A stretch of DNA of 64,000 nucleotides from PLA3 sp964592235 (lineage in GTDB: Bacteria; Planctomycetota; Phycisphaerae; UBA1845; UTPLA1). Positions 34,505-43,976 of this stretch are shown here, in pieces (position 1 is the first letter of the stretch; each line of letters starts with the position of its first letter). The stretch covers positions 1 through 64,000 of the forward strand of contig CAZQCF010000014.1 of the NCBI GenBank assembly GCA_964592235.1. Direction: 5' to 3'. The notes below the pieces were generated by a model. The model ran no database searches. It saw nothing but the letters and a program-made list of their open reading frames with translations, and was not told the DNA's origin. A program made the translations under genes and the position numbers.

Positions 34505-36594
34505 TCGGCCGGGGCGCTGGCGGGCATGGAAGTCGTGCGATCCAACGCTGCCCGGGCGCGAGCCAGCGCCTGTTGCGCGGGGACGAGTTCGGGCCGGATA
34601 TGCAGCGTCGCCTCGTAATGGGGGATTGCATCCTTCCAACGGCCCAGCCGTGCCAGTGTGTTGGCATAATTGAAGTGTACGCTCGCCTCCTCGGGGGCAA
34701 GCGCCAGCGCCCGCTCGTAGTAGGGGATTGACGCTTCAATCCGGTCCGTGAACGACAGCGCGTTCGCCAGGCTGTTCAGCACGCGAAGCGACTCCCCGGC
34801 GTACAGAAGGTTGCGCCGATAGAGCGAAATGGCCTCGGCCGGCTCGTTGGCCTTCAACAGCAGATCGGCCAGTTGCCGCAGGGCGTTTGCGTGTTCCGGG
34901 CGAATGCGCAGCGTCTCGCGATAGTGGTGAATGGCGGCGTCGACGTTGTGCTGGTCGTCGTAAATGCAGGCGAGGTAGAAGTGCGCCTCGCTGTGGGTGT
35001 TGTCCAGCTCCAGCGCCCGGCGAAAGGCCGCCGCAGCCTCCTCGTGCCGGCCCAGCTTGGTGAGGATCACCCCTTTGACCGTGTTCGCCTCCGGATACTT
35101 CGGATCGAGCAGCACGGCTTTCTCGGCATGCACCAGCGCCTCGTCGTAGCGCTGAAGCGCGTGGAGCACCTGGGCCATTCCATAGTGCCCTGCGACAAAG
35201 CGGTCGTCTTTCTGCAGTGCGCCGCGATACAGCGCGATCGCGTCGTCGAACCGCTCCTCTCGAAGCAGGACCGCGCCCAGTGCAAGGTGGGCGCGCGGAT
35301 TGGCGGGCTCGACCTCGAGCGTGCTGCGCCAGAGCCGCTCGGCCGTTGCGTAATCCCGATTGCGCGCGATGGTGCGCGCACCCAGCGCCAGAACGACGAG
35401 CACGGATAGGGCGGCTCCAAAGCCGGTCGCTCGATGCATTCTATTCTTCCGGGCAGCGGCCCATCAGCGCAGCGCGGAGTGGATGCCCAGCACGGCTAAC
35501 GCGCAGAGCGGCGCGAGCGCGAGGTACATTCGATGCTCGAATGCCGCATCGACGATGGGCACGAAGCTGGACGTGGGCGACAGAATGATGAAGAAGCTCG
35601 CGGCAATCAAGCCGATCGGCGGGTGGCGCCGGAGCAGCATGATCGTGCCGGCGAGCAGCAGCATGATGGCCAGCATCGGGGGCACCCAGTCGGTCCATGC
35701 CCGCGCGGTGGGCCAGGCGTAGTCGATGCAGAGGTGCAGAGGGAAAATTGCAAGTTGTATGTATTTGAGGAGGACGCCGAACTGCGTGCGAGCGTAGTCA
35801 TAGGGCGAAAGGCCTTGCAGGCCGAATCCGACGGTGTTGGAGCGCGGGCCGCCGGCGATGAGCGCGAAAAGAATCAGCCACGTCGCGGCGATGCCGAGGT
35901 GGGTCAGCCCGCGCCGCGCAAGCGTTGGGCGAATCCCGCCGCCCAGCAGCACCACGTCATACAAAAAGATAACGAAGGGCGCTGTGACCATGATTTCTTT
36001 GCAGCCCATGCCCAAGGCCGAGCAGATGACCGCGGCGGCCGACCAGGGCAGCGGGCGCGGCGATTCAGCGGCGCGGACAACGCAATAGAGCGTCGCCAAC
36101 TAGAAAAGACTCACGAGGCATTCGACGCGCTGAATGACGTAGGTCACCGACTCGGTTTGCAGCGGATGGACGACCCAGAGTAGGACGGTCAGGGTCGCCA
36201 GTCCTGTTGCGGCGTGTTCGAAGTTCGCACGAAAACGCTCCGCGAGCAGCGTCCGCCGGACGATGCCGAACAGCAATAGCCCGGCCACAAGGTGAATCAG
36301 CACATTGAAGACGTGGTAACCACGCACGTCCAGACCGCCCAGGGCGTAGTTGATCGCCAGCGTATAGGCGACCACTGGCCGACCCGAGACGGTTGACTGA
36401 TAAGGGGCCGCCACCGCCTCCCGAAGCGGCCACAGGGATCGAATATAGACGTTCTCTGTGATCGAGTACTGGTCGTCGAAAACGAACGGTCCGTTCAGGC
36501 TGTTGGCATAGACGGCCGCGCCGGCGAGGGCGACCAGCAATCCGGCCTGCCATGGGGCGATACGAGACGCGAGGGATGGGCCTTGCGAGGTCAT
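34492..36594 (-). pseudogene. Multi-pass membrane TPR protein (TMTC-like) interrupted by two stop codons
   Basis: One reading frame of about 700 codons broken by TAG at 36102-36100 and TGA at 35466-35464. The first segment (36594 on) has membrane helices AWQAGLLVALAGAAVYANSL and VFNVLIHLVAGLLLFGIV, ending in ECLVSLF just before the TAG. The second continues LATLYCVVRAAESP, CKEIMVTAPFVIFLYDVVLL and ends ...LGIHSALR before the TGA. The third (35463 on) has WAAARKNRMHRATG and then TPR repeats such as ERLWRSTLEVEPANPRAHLA. All three are in one frame. Homologues join the membrane part to TPRs and carry Tyr where TAG sits (QRVECL-x-LF-Y). It is either a pseudogene with two nonsense mutations, a sequencing error, or a readthrough case. 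It starts 14 bp after the Gfo/Idh gene. Confidence 0.7.
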
Positions 36595-36607
36595 CTGGCG
36601 CCCATCC

Positions 36608-37618
36608 TCATTGGCCCCAGCGATGGGCGCCGAGGGCGGCGACGATATCGGAAGCGAGCCGCACCGCGGCGGCGCCGTCCTCCGCGGTGACGGGCGGGGG
36701 CGTGCCCGTAGCGACGCTCTCGAGGAACGCCTCCAGCTCGGCGCGAAGCGGCTCAACGTCGTCCACGAGGAGCGGCTCGACCTTCACTAGTTGGCCGAAA
36801 TCGACATTGGCCATGTCGGCGAGGTTGTCGAATTTTCCGTCGCGGGCCATGGCGAGGATGTCGAGATTCGCGTCGCGCGTGATGGCAATGCCCGTCTTGC
36901 GCTGATAATCAAGCGAGAGGTAGGCCGTCTCACTGAAGACGCGGATACGCCGATCGGTCTTCAAGGCCAGCCGCGAGGCGACGAGATTGGCCACGGCTCC
37001 GTTTTCAAATACGACGCGGGCGTTGGCCACGTCCTCATGCCGAGAGAGTACGTTCACGCCGACCGCGTCGAGCCGGGCCACGGGCGATTTCACCAGATTC
37101 AGTACGATGTCGATATCGTGGATCATCATGTCGGACACGACGCCGATATCGGCCGAGCGGAACCGAAAGGGACTGATGCGCTGCGTCTCGACGTATTTCG
37201 GATAAATCTGCAAACGCTGCATGGCCCGCACGACCGGGTTGAACCGTTCGGTATGGCCGACCGACAGCAACGCGCCGGTCTCCCGCGAGATCGCGAGCAT
37301 CCGGTCCGCTTCCTCGACGTTGGGCGCCAGCGGCTTTTCCACCAGCACGGCCACGCCCCGGCGCATCAGCGGTTCGGCCACGGCGAGGTGATAAATCGTC
37401 GGCACCGCGACCGTCACCGCGCGGACGTCCGGCGGGAGCTCGTCAATGGAAGCCAGCGCGCGGCATTGGAAGTCCTTGGCGCAGTCGCGCGCCCGGTCGG
37501 CATTCGCATCCACCACGGCGACGAGTTGTGCCGAAGGCAGCTCGCGATAGAGCCGCGCATGGTGCCGGCCCATGTGGCCCACGCCGACCACGGCGACGGG
37601 AATCGGGGAATGGCTCAC
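36608..37618 (-). CDS. Gfo/Idh/MocA-family oxidoreductase (candidate UDP-GlcNAc 3-dehydrogenase)
   Basis: A 336-residue NAD(P)-dependent oxidoreductase. The N-terminal Rossmann motif is VVGVGHMGRHHARLYRELPS, followed by AVTVAVPTIYHLAVAEPLMR and the EKP box VLVEKPLAPNVEEADRMLAI. The catalytic region is SVGHTERFNPVVRAMQRLQI and VSDMMIHDIDIVLNLVKSP with the family's Asp/His. It begins with GTG overlapping the lpxA stop (GTGA), so it is translationally coupled to lpxA. In other bacteria a protein of this family (GnnA) oxidises UDP-GlcNAc next to lpxA to make an amino-sugar lipid A; the same role here is inference, as no GnnB transaminase is seen. Confidence 0.85.
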   Translation of the reverse strand: MSHSPIPVAVVGVGHMGRHHARLYRELPSAQLVAVVDANADRARDCAKDFQCRALASIDELPPDVRAVTVAVPTIYHLAVAEPLMRRGVAVLVEKPLAPNVEEADRMLAISRETGALLSVGHTERFNPVVRAMQRLQIYPKYVETQRISPFRFRSADIGVVSDMMIHDIDIVLNLVKSPVARLDAVGVNVLSRHEDVANARVVFENGAVANLVASRLALKTDRRIRVFSETAYLSLDYQRKTGIAITRDANLDILAMARDGKFDNLADMANVDFGQLVKVEPLLVDDVEPLRAELEAFLESVATGTPPPVTAEDGAAAVRLASDIVAALGAHRWGQ

Positions 37619-38535
37619 GAGCGTTGGCCCCCGCCGTAGAACTGCGGCACCGCGCCTTGATCTCGGCGGAGCGATTCGAGATACCGCCCGTGTACACCCT
37701 GAAAAATGGATCGCTTGAGGAAGTTGATCAGATACTGACCGTGGTAGTCGAGCTTGCCGTTGACTTCGCATTCTCGAATGCGTCGGGCCAGGCTGATCGT
37801 CGTCTTGTCATCCTTGATGAACGGCATGATGCGATACAGCGATCGCAGACCGAACACGGCGGCGGCCTGATTCTTGCGCGGGAACAACTTCTTGCACAAA
37901 TCGCGGAGCTGCTGAATCGTGCTCTCGTCGAAGCCCCAGCGGCCCAGGCCCTTGATGTTCACACCCTGCACGTTGCCCTCGAAGCCGAAGATCATATAGG
38001 GCGGCGTGTCGATCGTGCAGCGGGCCATGCCGGTGATGAAGCTGTATTGCCCGATGGTGACGAATTGCTGAACACCGACCAGGCCCGAGACCGTCACGTG
38101 GTCTTCGATGTGAACGTGTCCGGCGATCTGCACCTGGTTCGAGAGGATGCAGTGATTGCCGACGCGCACATCGTGGGCGATATGCGAGCCAACCTGGAAC
38201 TGATTGTGATCACCGATCTCGGTCAGCCCGCCAGCGACTTCGGTGCCGGTGTGCGCGGTGACGCCTTCGCGAAAGATGTTGTCGTTGCCGATGACGAGTT
38301 GCGTCGCTGTGCCGGTGTATTTGAGATCTTGCGGCGCAGCGCCGATAACGCTGCCGGGGTAGAAGAGATTGCGCTCGCCGATTTGCGTGTTGCCTAAAAC
38401 GGTCACGTTCGCGATCAGGCGCGATCCGGCTCCGATGCGCACATCGGGACCGACGTAACAACCTGGTCCGATCTCGACCTCATCGGCGATCTGCGCCTGG
38501 GGTGCGACAGTGGCTGTCGGGGCGATCCTCGGCAT
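37615..38535 (-). CDS. lpxA: UDP-N-acetylglucosamine acyltransferase
   Basis: Transfers a 3-hydroxyacyl chain from ACP to UDP-GlcNAc, the first step of lipid A synthesis. The protein is a left-handed parallel beta-helix of hexapeptide repeats (IAPTATVAPQAQIADEVEIG...). The conserved core is VGSHIAHDVRVGNHCILSNQ with the catalytic His in HIAHD and SITGMARCTIDTPPYM-like turn, then a helical C-terminus. At 306 residues it is longer than the usual 262, with an extra C-terminal tail of about 40 residues (LRRDQGAVPQFYGGG). If it is coupled to a GnnA-like oxidoreductase it may use a different sugar nucleotide. Confidence 0.93.
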   Translation of the reverse strand: MPRIAPTATVAPQAQIADEVEIGPGCYVGPDVRIGAGSRLIANVTVLGNTQIGERNLFYPGSVIGAAPQDLKYTGTATQLVIGNDNIFREGVTAHTGTEVAGGLTEIGDHNQFQVGSHIAHDVRVGNHCILSNQVQIAGHVHIEDHVTVSGLVGVQQFVTIGQYSFITGMARCTIDTPPYMIFGFEGNVQGVNIKGLGRWGFDESTIQQLRDLCKKLFPRKNQAAAVFGLRSLYRIMPFIKDDKTTISLARRIRECEVNGKLDYHGQYLINFLKRSIFQGVHGRYLESLRRDQGAVPQFYGGGQRS

Positions 38536-38651
38536 TCACCACAATCCGCAGGGGCGGCAGCTCCGCGCCACCCTCGTTTCATCCGCGCGTCCAGCGCCGC
38601 TTCCACTTCGGCGCATGCACAGTCTGATTGACAACCGCGCGACGGTCGGGG

Positions 38652-39962
38652 TTAGACCCCCTCCGCGTCCACCATCATAAACTTTATTTCCGCTTCCGCC
38701 ACTACCGTATCCAGAACCATCGCCCAGGCCCGAACGTGCCCGGTCCGGGCCTTGACCCGGATGTTCTGCACGTGCAAAACGAGCTGGTCCCCCGGGAGCA
38801 CCGGTTTGCGGAATTTCACATGATCCATGGACAACAGAACCGCCACCTTGCCGGTGTGTTCCAGCTTCTGGGAGAGCAGGATTCCAGCCAGCTGGGCCAT
38901 GGCTTCCAGAATCAACACTCCCGGCATGATCGGCTGGGCCGGGTAGTGCCCCTGGAAGAACGGCTCGTTGATCGTGACGTTCTTAATACCTACCGCCCGG
39001 CGGTCTTCGTCCAGCTCCACGACCCGGTCGATCAGCAGAAACGGGTACCGGTGGGGGAGGATTCGCCGAAGGGCGAGCGAGTCGTACACGGCGTGCGCGC
39101 CCAGTAGGGCGTTTCGTTCCTGCCTCTTGATCGCCTCCAGCAGCTTGCGGACCAGTTCATGGTTCAGCGAATGGCCGCTCTTGCGGGCAATGATTCGACC
39201 GCGGATTGGCCGTCCGGCAAGGTACAGATCACCGATGAGATCGAGAATCTTGTGCCGCACGCACTCGTCCGGGTAGCGGAACGCGTTGCCGATGACGCCC
39301 TCGCTCCCGATGACCACGACATCCTGGTACGTGAGGTGTTTGCCGAGACCGGCAGCCTGAAACTGCCGAGCCTCTTCCTCGGTGAGGAACGTGCGTGCCG
39401 GGGCGACGTCATGCAGGAAGGATTCCGCCGACAAGCGCAAAGCATAGATCTGCCGAGGAATCGGTCCGCCCGAGCCGTAGTCCAGATCATAGATGATGTT
39501 CAGATCGTCCGTATCGGTCGGGACGGCGATCAGTTCGGCATCACCCTCGGCGACGCGCACGGTCTCGCGAATGACCAGCGGCTTTTGTTCGACCCCCAGG
39601 TCGGCGATGCCGGCCTGATGGATGGCATCGACGAAAATGTTGGAGCTTCCGTCGCCGCCGGGAAGCTCGCCGCCGCTGATCTCGATTTCGAGATTGTCGA
39701 TGCCCAGCCCGTGCAGGGCGGCCATGCAATGTTCTACGGTCTCGACCGTCAACGTGCCGTTGCGGATGCTCGTGCGCCGGGCGCGCTTGGTGACGTTGTC
39801 GACGTGGGCTTTGATTCGTGCCGGGACCGGCGCATCAACGCGGACAAAGGTAATGCCGGCGTCGGCCATCGCCGGCTTGAAGCGCACGACCACTTCTTCG
39901 CCCGTGAACAAGCCCCGACCGCTGATTTCAGTCGGGTTTTGAATGGTCTGCTGCGGCTTCAA
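38652..39962 (-). CDS. lpxC-fabZ: Fused LpxC deacetylase and FabZ dehydratase
   Basis: A 436-residue bifunctional protein. The LpxC part (about 1-285) deacetylates UDP-3-O-acyl-GlcNAc, the committed step of lipid A synthesis; its zinc ligands are in VEHCMAALHGLGIDN and HKILDLIGDLYLAG, with the catalytic His in SGHSLNHELVRK. The FabZ part (about 295-436) dehydrates 3-hydroxyacyl-ACP; its motif is LPHRYPFLLIDRV and GHYPAQPIMPGVLILEAMAQ. This fusion is known in Bacteroidetes and related groups. The start is TTG at 39962, inside the end of lpxD: MKPQQTIQNPTEISGRG is the conserved N-terminus, and an in-frame TAA lies just upstream, so no earlier start exists. Overlap with lpxD is 35 bases. Confidence 0.94.
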   Translation of the reverse strand: MKPQQTIQNPTEISGRGLFTGEEVVVRFKPAMADAGITFVRVDAPVPARIKAHVDNVTKRARRTSIRNGTLTVETVEHCMAALHGLGIDNLEIEISGGELPGGDGSSNIFVDAIHQAGIADLGVEQKPLVIRETVRVAEGDAELIAVPTDTDDLNIIYDLDYGSGGPIPRQIYALRLSAESFLHDVAPARTFLTEEEARQFQAAGLGKHLTYQDVVVIGSEGVIGNAFRYPDECVRHKILDLIGDLYLAGRPIRGRIIARKSGHSLNHELVRKLLEAIKRQERNALLGAHAVYDSLALRRILPHRYPFLLIDRVVELDEDRRAVGIKNVTINEPFFQGHYPAQPIMPGVLILEAMAQLAGILLSQKLEHTGKVAVLLSMDHVKFRKPVLPGDQLVLHVQNIRVKARTGHVRAWAMVLDTVVAEAEIKFMMVDAEGV

Positions 39963-40995
39963 GGTCGCGGACTCGCTTCGTTAACTCGGCGACTTGCTCG
40001 AACAGTTCCGGCAACTTGCGAACGCGCGCCAACTCGCGAAACGCGGTCGATCGATCCTGGGCCGGCGATCCGATGACCGTCTGCCCATCCGGCACGTCGT
40101 TCATGATACCACTTTTCGCCGCGATGCGAACCTCGCTGCCGATCTTCAGCCCGTGGGCGATTCCAACCTGGCCGCCCATCGCCACGCCCGCACCGACTTC
40201 GACGCTGCCGGAGATTCCTGTTTGCGCCGCGATGACACACAGTGGGCCGATCTGCACGTTGTGCGCCACCTGCACGAGGTTATCAATCTTCGTCCCGCGG
40301 CCGATGCGCGTCGCGCCGAGTTTGCCGCGGTCCACGCACACCCCGGCGCCGAGTTCCACGTCATCCTCGATGATCACCGTGCCCAGGTGCGGCAGCTTGT
40401 GGTGCTCGCCCTTGCGATACACGTAACCGAATCCATCGGCGCCGATCACCGAACCGGCGTGAATCACGACATCGTTGCCGATCGTGCAGCGGTCATAGAT
40501 CACGACGCGATCAAACAGCGTTGTGCCCCTTCCGATCGTCACGCCGCGGCCAATGCTGACGCCCTCGTGGATTACCGAACCGTCACCGATCTGCACGTCC
40601 CCGTGGATGACCGCGTGTGCACCGACGCGCACATCACGCCCGAAGCGCGCGGAAGGATCAACCACCGCCGTAGGATGTATACCCGGATCGGGCGACTGCG
40701 GCGGCACGAAAAAGTGCCTCAGCACCTTCGTCATGGCGAACTCGGGATCATCGACAAACACCGCCCGCTGCTCGCCGGGCATGAGTTTCTCGGTGCAGAG
40801 AATCGCACCCGCCTGCGATGCAGCCGCTTGTTCGGCATGTCGCGATTCGGTCACCCACGTGACGGCATCGGGGCCTGCATCATGCGCCGCGGCGACGGCG
40901 CGCAGGATCACCCTGCCGCGCGAGGCGTCAGCCGGTCGGCCGCCGCACAGGCTCGCAAGGTCCGCGACGGTCAGAGTAGGTCGGTCCAGGGACAT
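39928..40995 (-). CDS. lpxD: UDP-3-O-acylglucosamine N-acyltransferase
   Basis: Adds the second acyl chain to UDP-3-O-acyl-glucosamine in lipid A synthesis. The 355 residues have an N-terminal uridine-binding domain (ASLCGGRPADASRGRV, SPDPGIHPTAVVDPSARF) and a beta-helix with hexapeptide repeats. The active His lies in QVAHNVQIGPLCVIAAQTGI, and the C-terminal helix bundle ends the protein. It starts just 3 bases after the ompH stop. It precedes LpxC-FabZ with an overlap, so the lpx genes are translated as a coupled set. Confidence 0.95.
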   Translation of the reverse strand: MSLDRPTLTVADLASLCGGRPADASRGRVILRAVAAAHDAGPDAVTWVTESRHAEQAAASQAGAILCTEKLMPGEQRAVFVDDPEFAMTKVLRHFFVPPQSPDPGIHPTAVVDPSARFGRDVRVGAHAVIHGDVQIGDGSVIHEGVSIGRGVTIGRGTTLFDRVVIYDRCTIGNDVVIHAGSVIGADGFGYVYRKGEHHKLPHLGTVIIEDDVELGAGVCVDRGKLGATRIGRGTKIDNLVQVAHNVQIGPLCVIAAQTGISGSVEVGAGVAMGGQVGIAHGLKIGSEVRIAAKSGIMNDVPDGQTVIGSPAQDRSTAFRELARVRKLPELFEQVAELTKRVRDLEAAADHSKPD

Positions 40996-40998
40996 GCT

Positions 40999-41733
40999 TC
41001 AGCGTTTGGGAGGTTCGTTGCCATCGCCCGAACCGGAGCCGCCACCGCTGCCGGCCCCGCCGCCAAAGGTCGGCCCGGAGGCGTTGCCGATCTTCGGCCG
41101 CGCCGGGTCATTGCGGTAGTCGGCGTTCATTCTGGCGATGACTGCCTCGGTGATGTCGAGATCTTTTGAATTGTAGACCACGACCCGATCCTGAATGATC
41201 CGGCGGATAGCCTGAACGCTTTGCTCCTGGATCTCGTCAGGCCGGAAGGCCGTCCGCTGAAGGACGAGGTCCATGCCGCGTTCCTTCGCTACGGCTGCCG
41301 CCGTATCGCAAGCCTTCTCATACACCTTGATCGTCCAGGTGTAGCGGTCCTGCTCGATCTCCTGCTCGGCGACCTTGAGCCAGACGTTCGCGTCGATGTT
41401 CGCGCGGACCAGCTCGGTTCGGCGGGCCTCGTAGTCTGGCGTGCCGGGCTTGAACGCGTTCAGGGCGGTCTGTTTGTCCTCGATCCGCTTGCGACGCTCG
41501 CCGGCTTCTCTGGAGTAGTCATCAGTCTTTTTCTTGATCTGATCGTTCAGGTCCAGAATCTGCTGGCACTCATTGAAAATGCGGATCAGATCGATCACGC
41601 CGACGCGCGTGATCGCGGCGGTCGAAGCGCCGGGGGCGGCCTCGCTCGCCGGTTGTCCCTGCCCCTGCGCGAGGCCGACCGCGCAGAGCACGGCCAGCGC
41701 CAGGGCGCTCCATACGAAGGTTGCGTGTTTCAC
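40999..41733 (-). CDS. OmpH/Skp-like periplasmic chaperone
   Basis: A 244-residue exported protein with signal peptide (TFVWSALALAVLCAVGLAQG), a Skp domain (VGVIDLIRIFNECQQI, then DQIKKKTDDYSREAGERRKR and LNAFKPGTPDYEARRTE, typical of its long helical tentacles) and a Gly/Ser-rich tail. The family holds unfolded outer-membrane proteins in the periplasm. The start is GTG at 41733, with AAGGAG eight bases upstream. Location directly before lpxD is common for skp. Confidence 0.88.
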   Translation of the reverse strand: MKHATFVWSALALAVLCAVGLAQGQGQPASEAAPGASTAAITRVGVIDLIRIFNECQQILDLNDQIKKKTDDYSREAGERRKRIEDKQTALNAFKPGTPDYEARRTELVRANIDANVWLKVAEQEIEQDRYTWTIKVYEKACDTAAAVAKERGMDLVLQRTAFRPDEIQEQSVQAIRRIIQDRVVVYNSKDLDITEAVIARMNADYRNDPARPKIGNASGPTFGGGAGSGGGSGSGDGNEPPKR

Positions 41734-41821
41734 GGGTTGGACTCCTTTTGCTGCGCCGGCGGCCGGGCCGCAGTGCGGCGAGTTGATCGGGCCGGAGCAG
41801 CGCCGATGCGCCCTCGGTTCG

Positions 41822-42982
41822 TCACTTCACTTTACAGACAATCGTCTTGCTCTTCTGGTCTTCCACGTCGAGCGCGAATCCCTCGAACTGCAGCTCGATC
41901 AGGTGTTCCGTCAGCGATTCGGCCGTCATGTTGCTTCGCACCGTGTACTTGACCAGTCCCTTCGCGCCGTCCTTCACCACTTCTTCCACGCCGGCGATGC
42001 CTTCCAGCGCCTTCTTGATCTGGATGCTCTGCTTCACGTCGGCCACGTTCGCCACTTCGATGATCACGTCGCCCACGCCGCCCGCCGTCCCGCGCGTCCA
42101 CGATTCCAGCAGGTCATACACGCTCGCGTCCGCCAGTTTCTGACCCGACTTCTCCAGCGCCTGCCGGCCGCCGATCGGTCCCTCCACGCGCGAGCCGCCG
42201 CGCACCCCCGTCATCGTGTTCGAGAAGATCGAATCGCCCGTCTCGGTCCAGAACCCCTGAATCGTGACATCGGTCTCCCACATATTCAGGTTGATGCCTG
42301 CGGCCGTGGTCTTCTCCGGTCCGCTGGCCCGCGACGTGCCCTTGATGTACACCTGCGCGCCGTAGTTGCTGGCGATCGCCTTGAGCGCCTCGGTGTTGTC
42401 CTCCATCGCTGCGACTTCGGCCTTCTTGCGGTCGATTTCCTTCATCTGCCCCGGGTTCACCAGTTTGAAGCCCAGTTGCAGCAGCTTGCGCTCGATGGCC
42501 GTGCCGAGGATGCTGTCGCGCTGCACGATCTCGCGGCTTGGTTCTTCGCGCGTCACGTCGTGAATGATCTCGGTGAAGATGATCATGATCTTCGGCCGGC
42601 CCAGTTGCTTGAGCAGAATCGCCACCTCGGCCCACGTCGCGTCGATCAGTTTCTTGCTGACCTTCGCCTCGATCTCGACCGTGACGACGCCGTTGGCGCT
42701 GGTCTCGCCGAGAATCTTGTAGTCTTTCACCAGCCCGGCCGATCGCGACAGCACGACATCCAGCTCCAGGGCGAAGTCCTTGGTCTGCGATTTGCTGGCG
42801 ATTTCCTGCTGCCCGCCCTGTTCCACTGCCCGGCGCAGGGCGTCCTTCAGCGCACCGTCCTTGCTGACGCCCTGACCCTTGACCTTGATAATCACGAGGT
42901 CGTCGTCGGCCCGGGCCGCGGCGGGGACCGCGAGCGCAAGGCAAAATGTCCAAAGCGTTGCGAATGCGGCGAAACGGTTCAT
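41822..42982 (-). CDS. FlgT-like periplasmic protein
   Basis: A 386-residue exported protein. The N-terminus is a signal peptide (FAAFATLWTFCLALAVPAAA), followed by a FlgT-N-like domain (VIIKVKGQGVSKDGALKDAL, then SAGLVKDYKILGETSANGVV and EIEAKVSKKLID). The middle is a domain with DSILGTAIERKLLQLGF and YGAQVYIKGTSRASGP, and the C-terminal part is ALEGIAGVEEVVKDGAKGLV. In flagellated bacteria FlgT helps build the motor; here it leads an outer-membrane biogenesis operon, so it may serve envelope assembly instead. AGGAGG is eight bases before the ATG. Confidence 0.75.
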   Translation of the reverse strand: MNRFAAFATLWTFCLALAVPAAARADDDLVIIKVKGQGVSKDGALKDALRRAVEQGGQQEIASKSQTKDFALELDVVLSRSAGLVKDYKILGETSANGVVTVEIEAKVSKKLIDATWAEVAILLKQLGRPKIMIIFTEIIHDVTREEPSREIVQRDSILGTAIERKLLQLGFKLVNPGQMKEIDRKKAEVAAMEDNTEALKAIASNYGAQVYIKGTSRASGPEKTTAAGINLNMWETDVTIQGFWTETGDSIFSNTMTGVRGGSRVEGPIGGRQALEKSGQKLADASVYDLLESWTRGTAGGVGDVIIEVANVADVKQSIQIKKALEGIAGVEEVVKDGAKGLVKYTVRSNMTAESLTEHLIELQFEGFALDVEDQKSKTIVCKVK

Positions 42983-43189
42983 CGTCAATGCCTCCTGGTG
43001 CAAGGGCGGCGGCGAGCCTCCGGGTGAAGACCCTCTCCGCTCGCGCCAAACGCGATTGTCCGTGTGTTGCCGCACCCGGTCAAGCCATGGCGGGCTTTCG
43101 GGCCGCGCGTTTTGTAGTCGTTCCCAGTTTGGTTAGAATGCCGCGCTCATCCGACGTTAGACACCCTTTGACCCGAGGAAGTCAGCAAC

Positions 43190-43759
43190 ATGCCCTGGGA
43201 CGAAATCGAACTCGAAGCCGACGACGCCATGGACAAGGCGGTGAAGTTTCTCAAGCAGGAATTCCGCGGCGTGCGGACGGGCCGGGCCTCGCCCGGTCTG
43301 GTCGATCATGTGAAGGTGAAAGTGGCGGCCTACGGCGGCGCACCAATGGAGATGAAATCGCTCGCCACCGTGACGACGCCCGACGCGACGATGATCCTCA
43401 TTAAGCCGTTCGACCCGACGACGCTCAAGGACATTGAGCGTGCCATCCAAGAGGCACAAATCGGCATCAACCCGCAGAGCGACGGGAAGGTAATCCGCTT
43501 GCCGGTCCCGGCCCTGTCGGGCGAGCGTCGGCAGCAGATCGCCGGGCAGATCAAGAAAATGGCCGAGGCGCAGAAAGTGGCCCTGCGAAACGTGCGTCGC
43601 GACGCGATCCAGAAGATCGACGCCGAGAAGAAGGCCGGCGATATGCCGGAAGACGACGCCAAGCGCGGCCAGGAAGAAATGGACAAAATGACGAAGAAAT
43701 ACGAGGCCCAGATCGACGAGGCTATGGCGGCGAAGACAAAGGAAGTGATGGAGGGATGA
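43190..43759 (+). CDS. frr: Ribosome recycling factor
   Basis: Together with EF-G it splits the post-termination ribosome. The 189 residues fit the family: helix 1 DAMDKAVKFLKQEFRGVRTG, the conserved GRASPGLVDHV motif, YGGAPMEMKSLATVTTPDAT, FDPTTLKDIERAIQEAQIGI, then the long helix hairpin with RLPVPALSGERRQQIAGQIK and RNVRRDAIQKID. GAGGAA precedes the ATG. Monocistronic or first of a short group; a repeat element follows. Confidence 0.95.
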   Translation: MPWDEIELEADDAMDKAVKFLKQEFRGVRTGRASPGLVDHVKVKVAAYGGAPMEMKSLATVTTPDATMILIKPFDPTTLKDIERAIQEAQIGINPQSDGKVIRLPVPALSGERRQQIAGQIKKMAEAQKVALRNVRRDAIQKIDAEKKAGDMPEDDAKRGQEEMDKMTKKYEAQIDEAMAAKTKEVMEG

Positions 43760-43768
43760 GGGAGGAAG

Positions 43769-43973
43769 TGCGAATAGCGAATTGCGAAAGAATGCAGAAT
43801 GTAGAATTGAGAATGTAGAAAGGGTGTCGCCGCCTTCAGCGGCCAATCGAATCGCGAAGCTTTCTACATTCCTCATTCGACATTCTACATTGGCCCATTC
43901 TGTGTGGGCAGCAGGATGCGGTCCTTTTGCTTCTTCGCCATTCGCCATTCGCTATTCCTAATTCGCCACGAAC
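43769..43973. repeat. Interspersed inverted-repeat element, long copy
   Basis: About 205 bases between frr and upp. Its ends are GAATAGCGA (43772-43780) and TCGCTATTC (43949-43957), a perfect 9-bp inverted repeat. Inner arms also match: AATGTAGAATTGAGAATGTA (43797-43816 region) pairs with a variant near 43860-43890. It begins with the 20-mer TGCGAATAGCGAATTGCGAA, which recurs exactly at 51961. It ends close to the upp start and resembles a MITE. Confidence 0.6.
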
Positions 43974-43976
43974 GAA

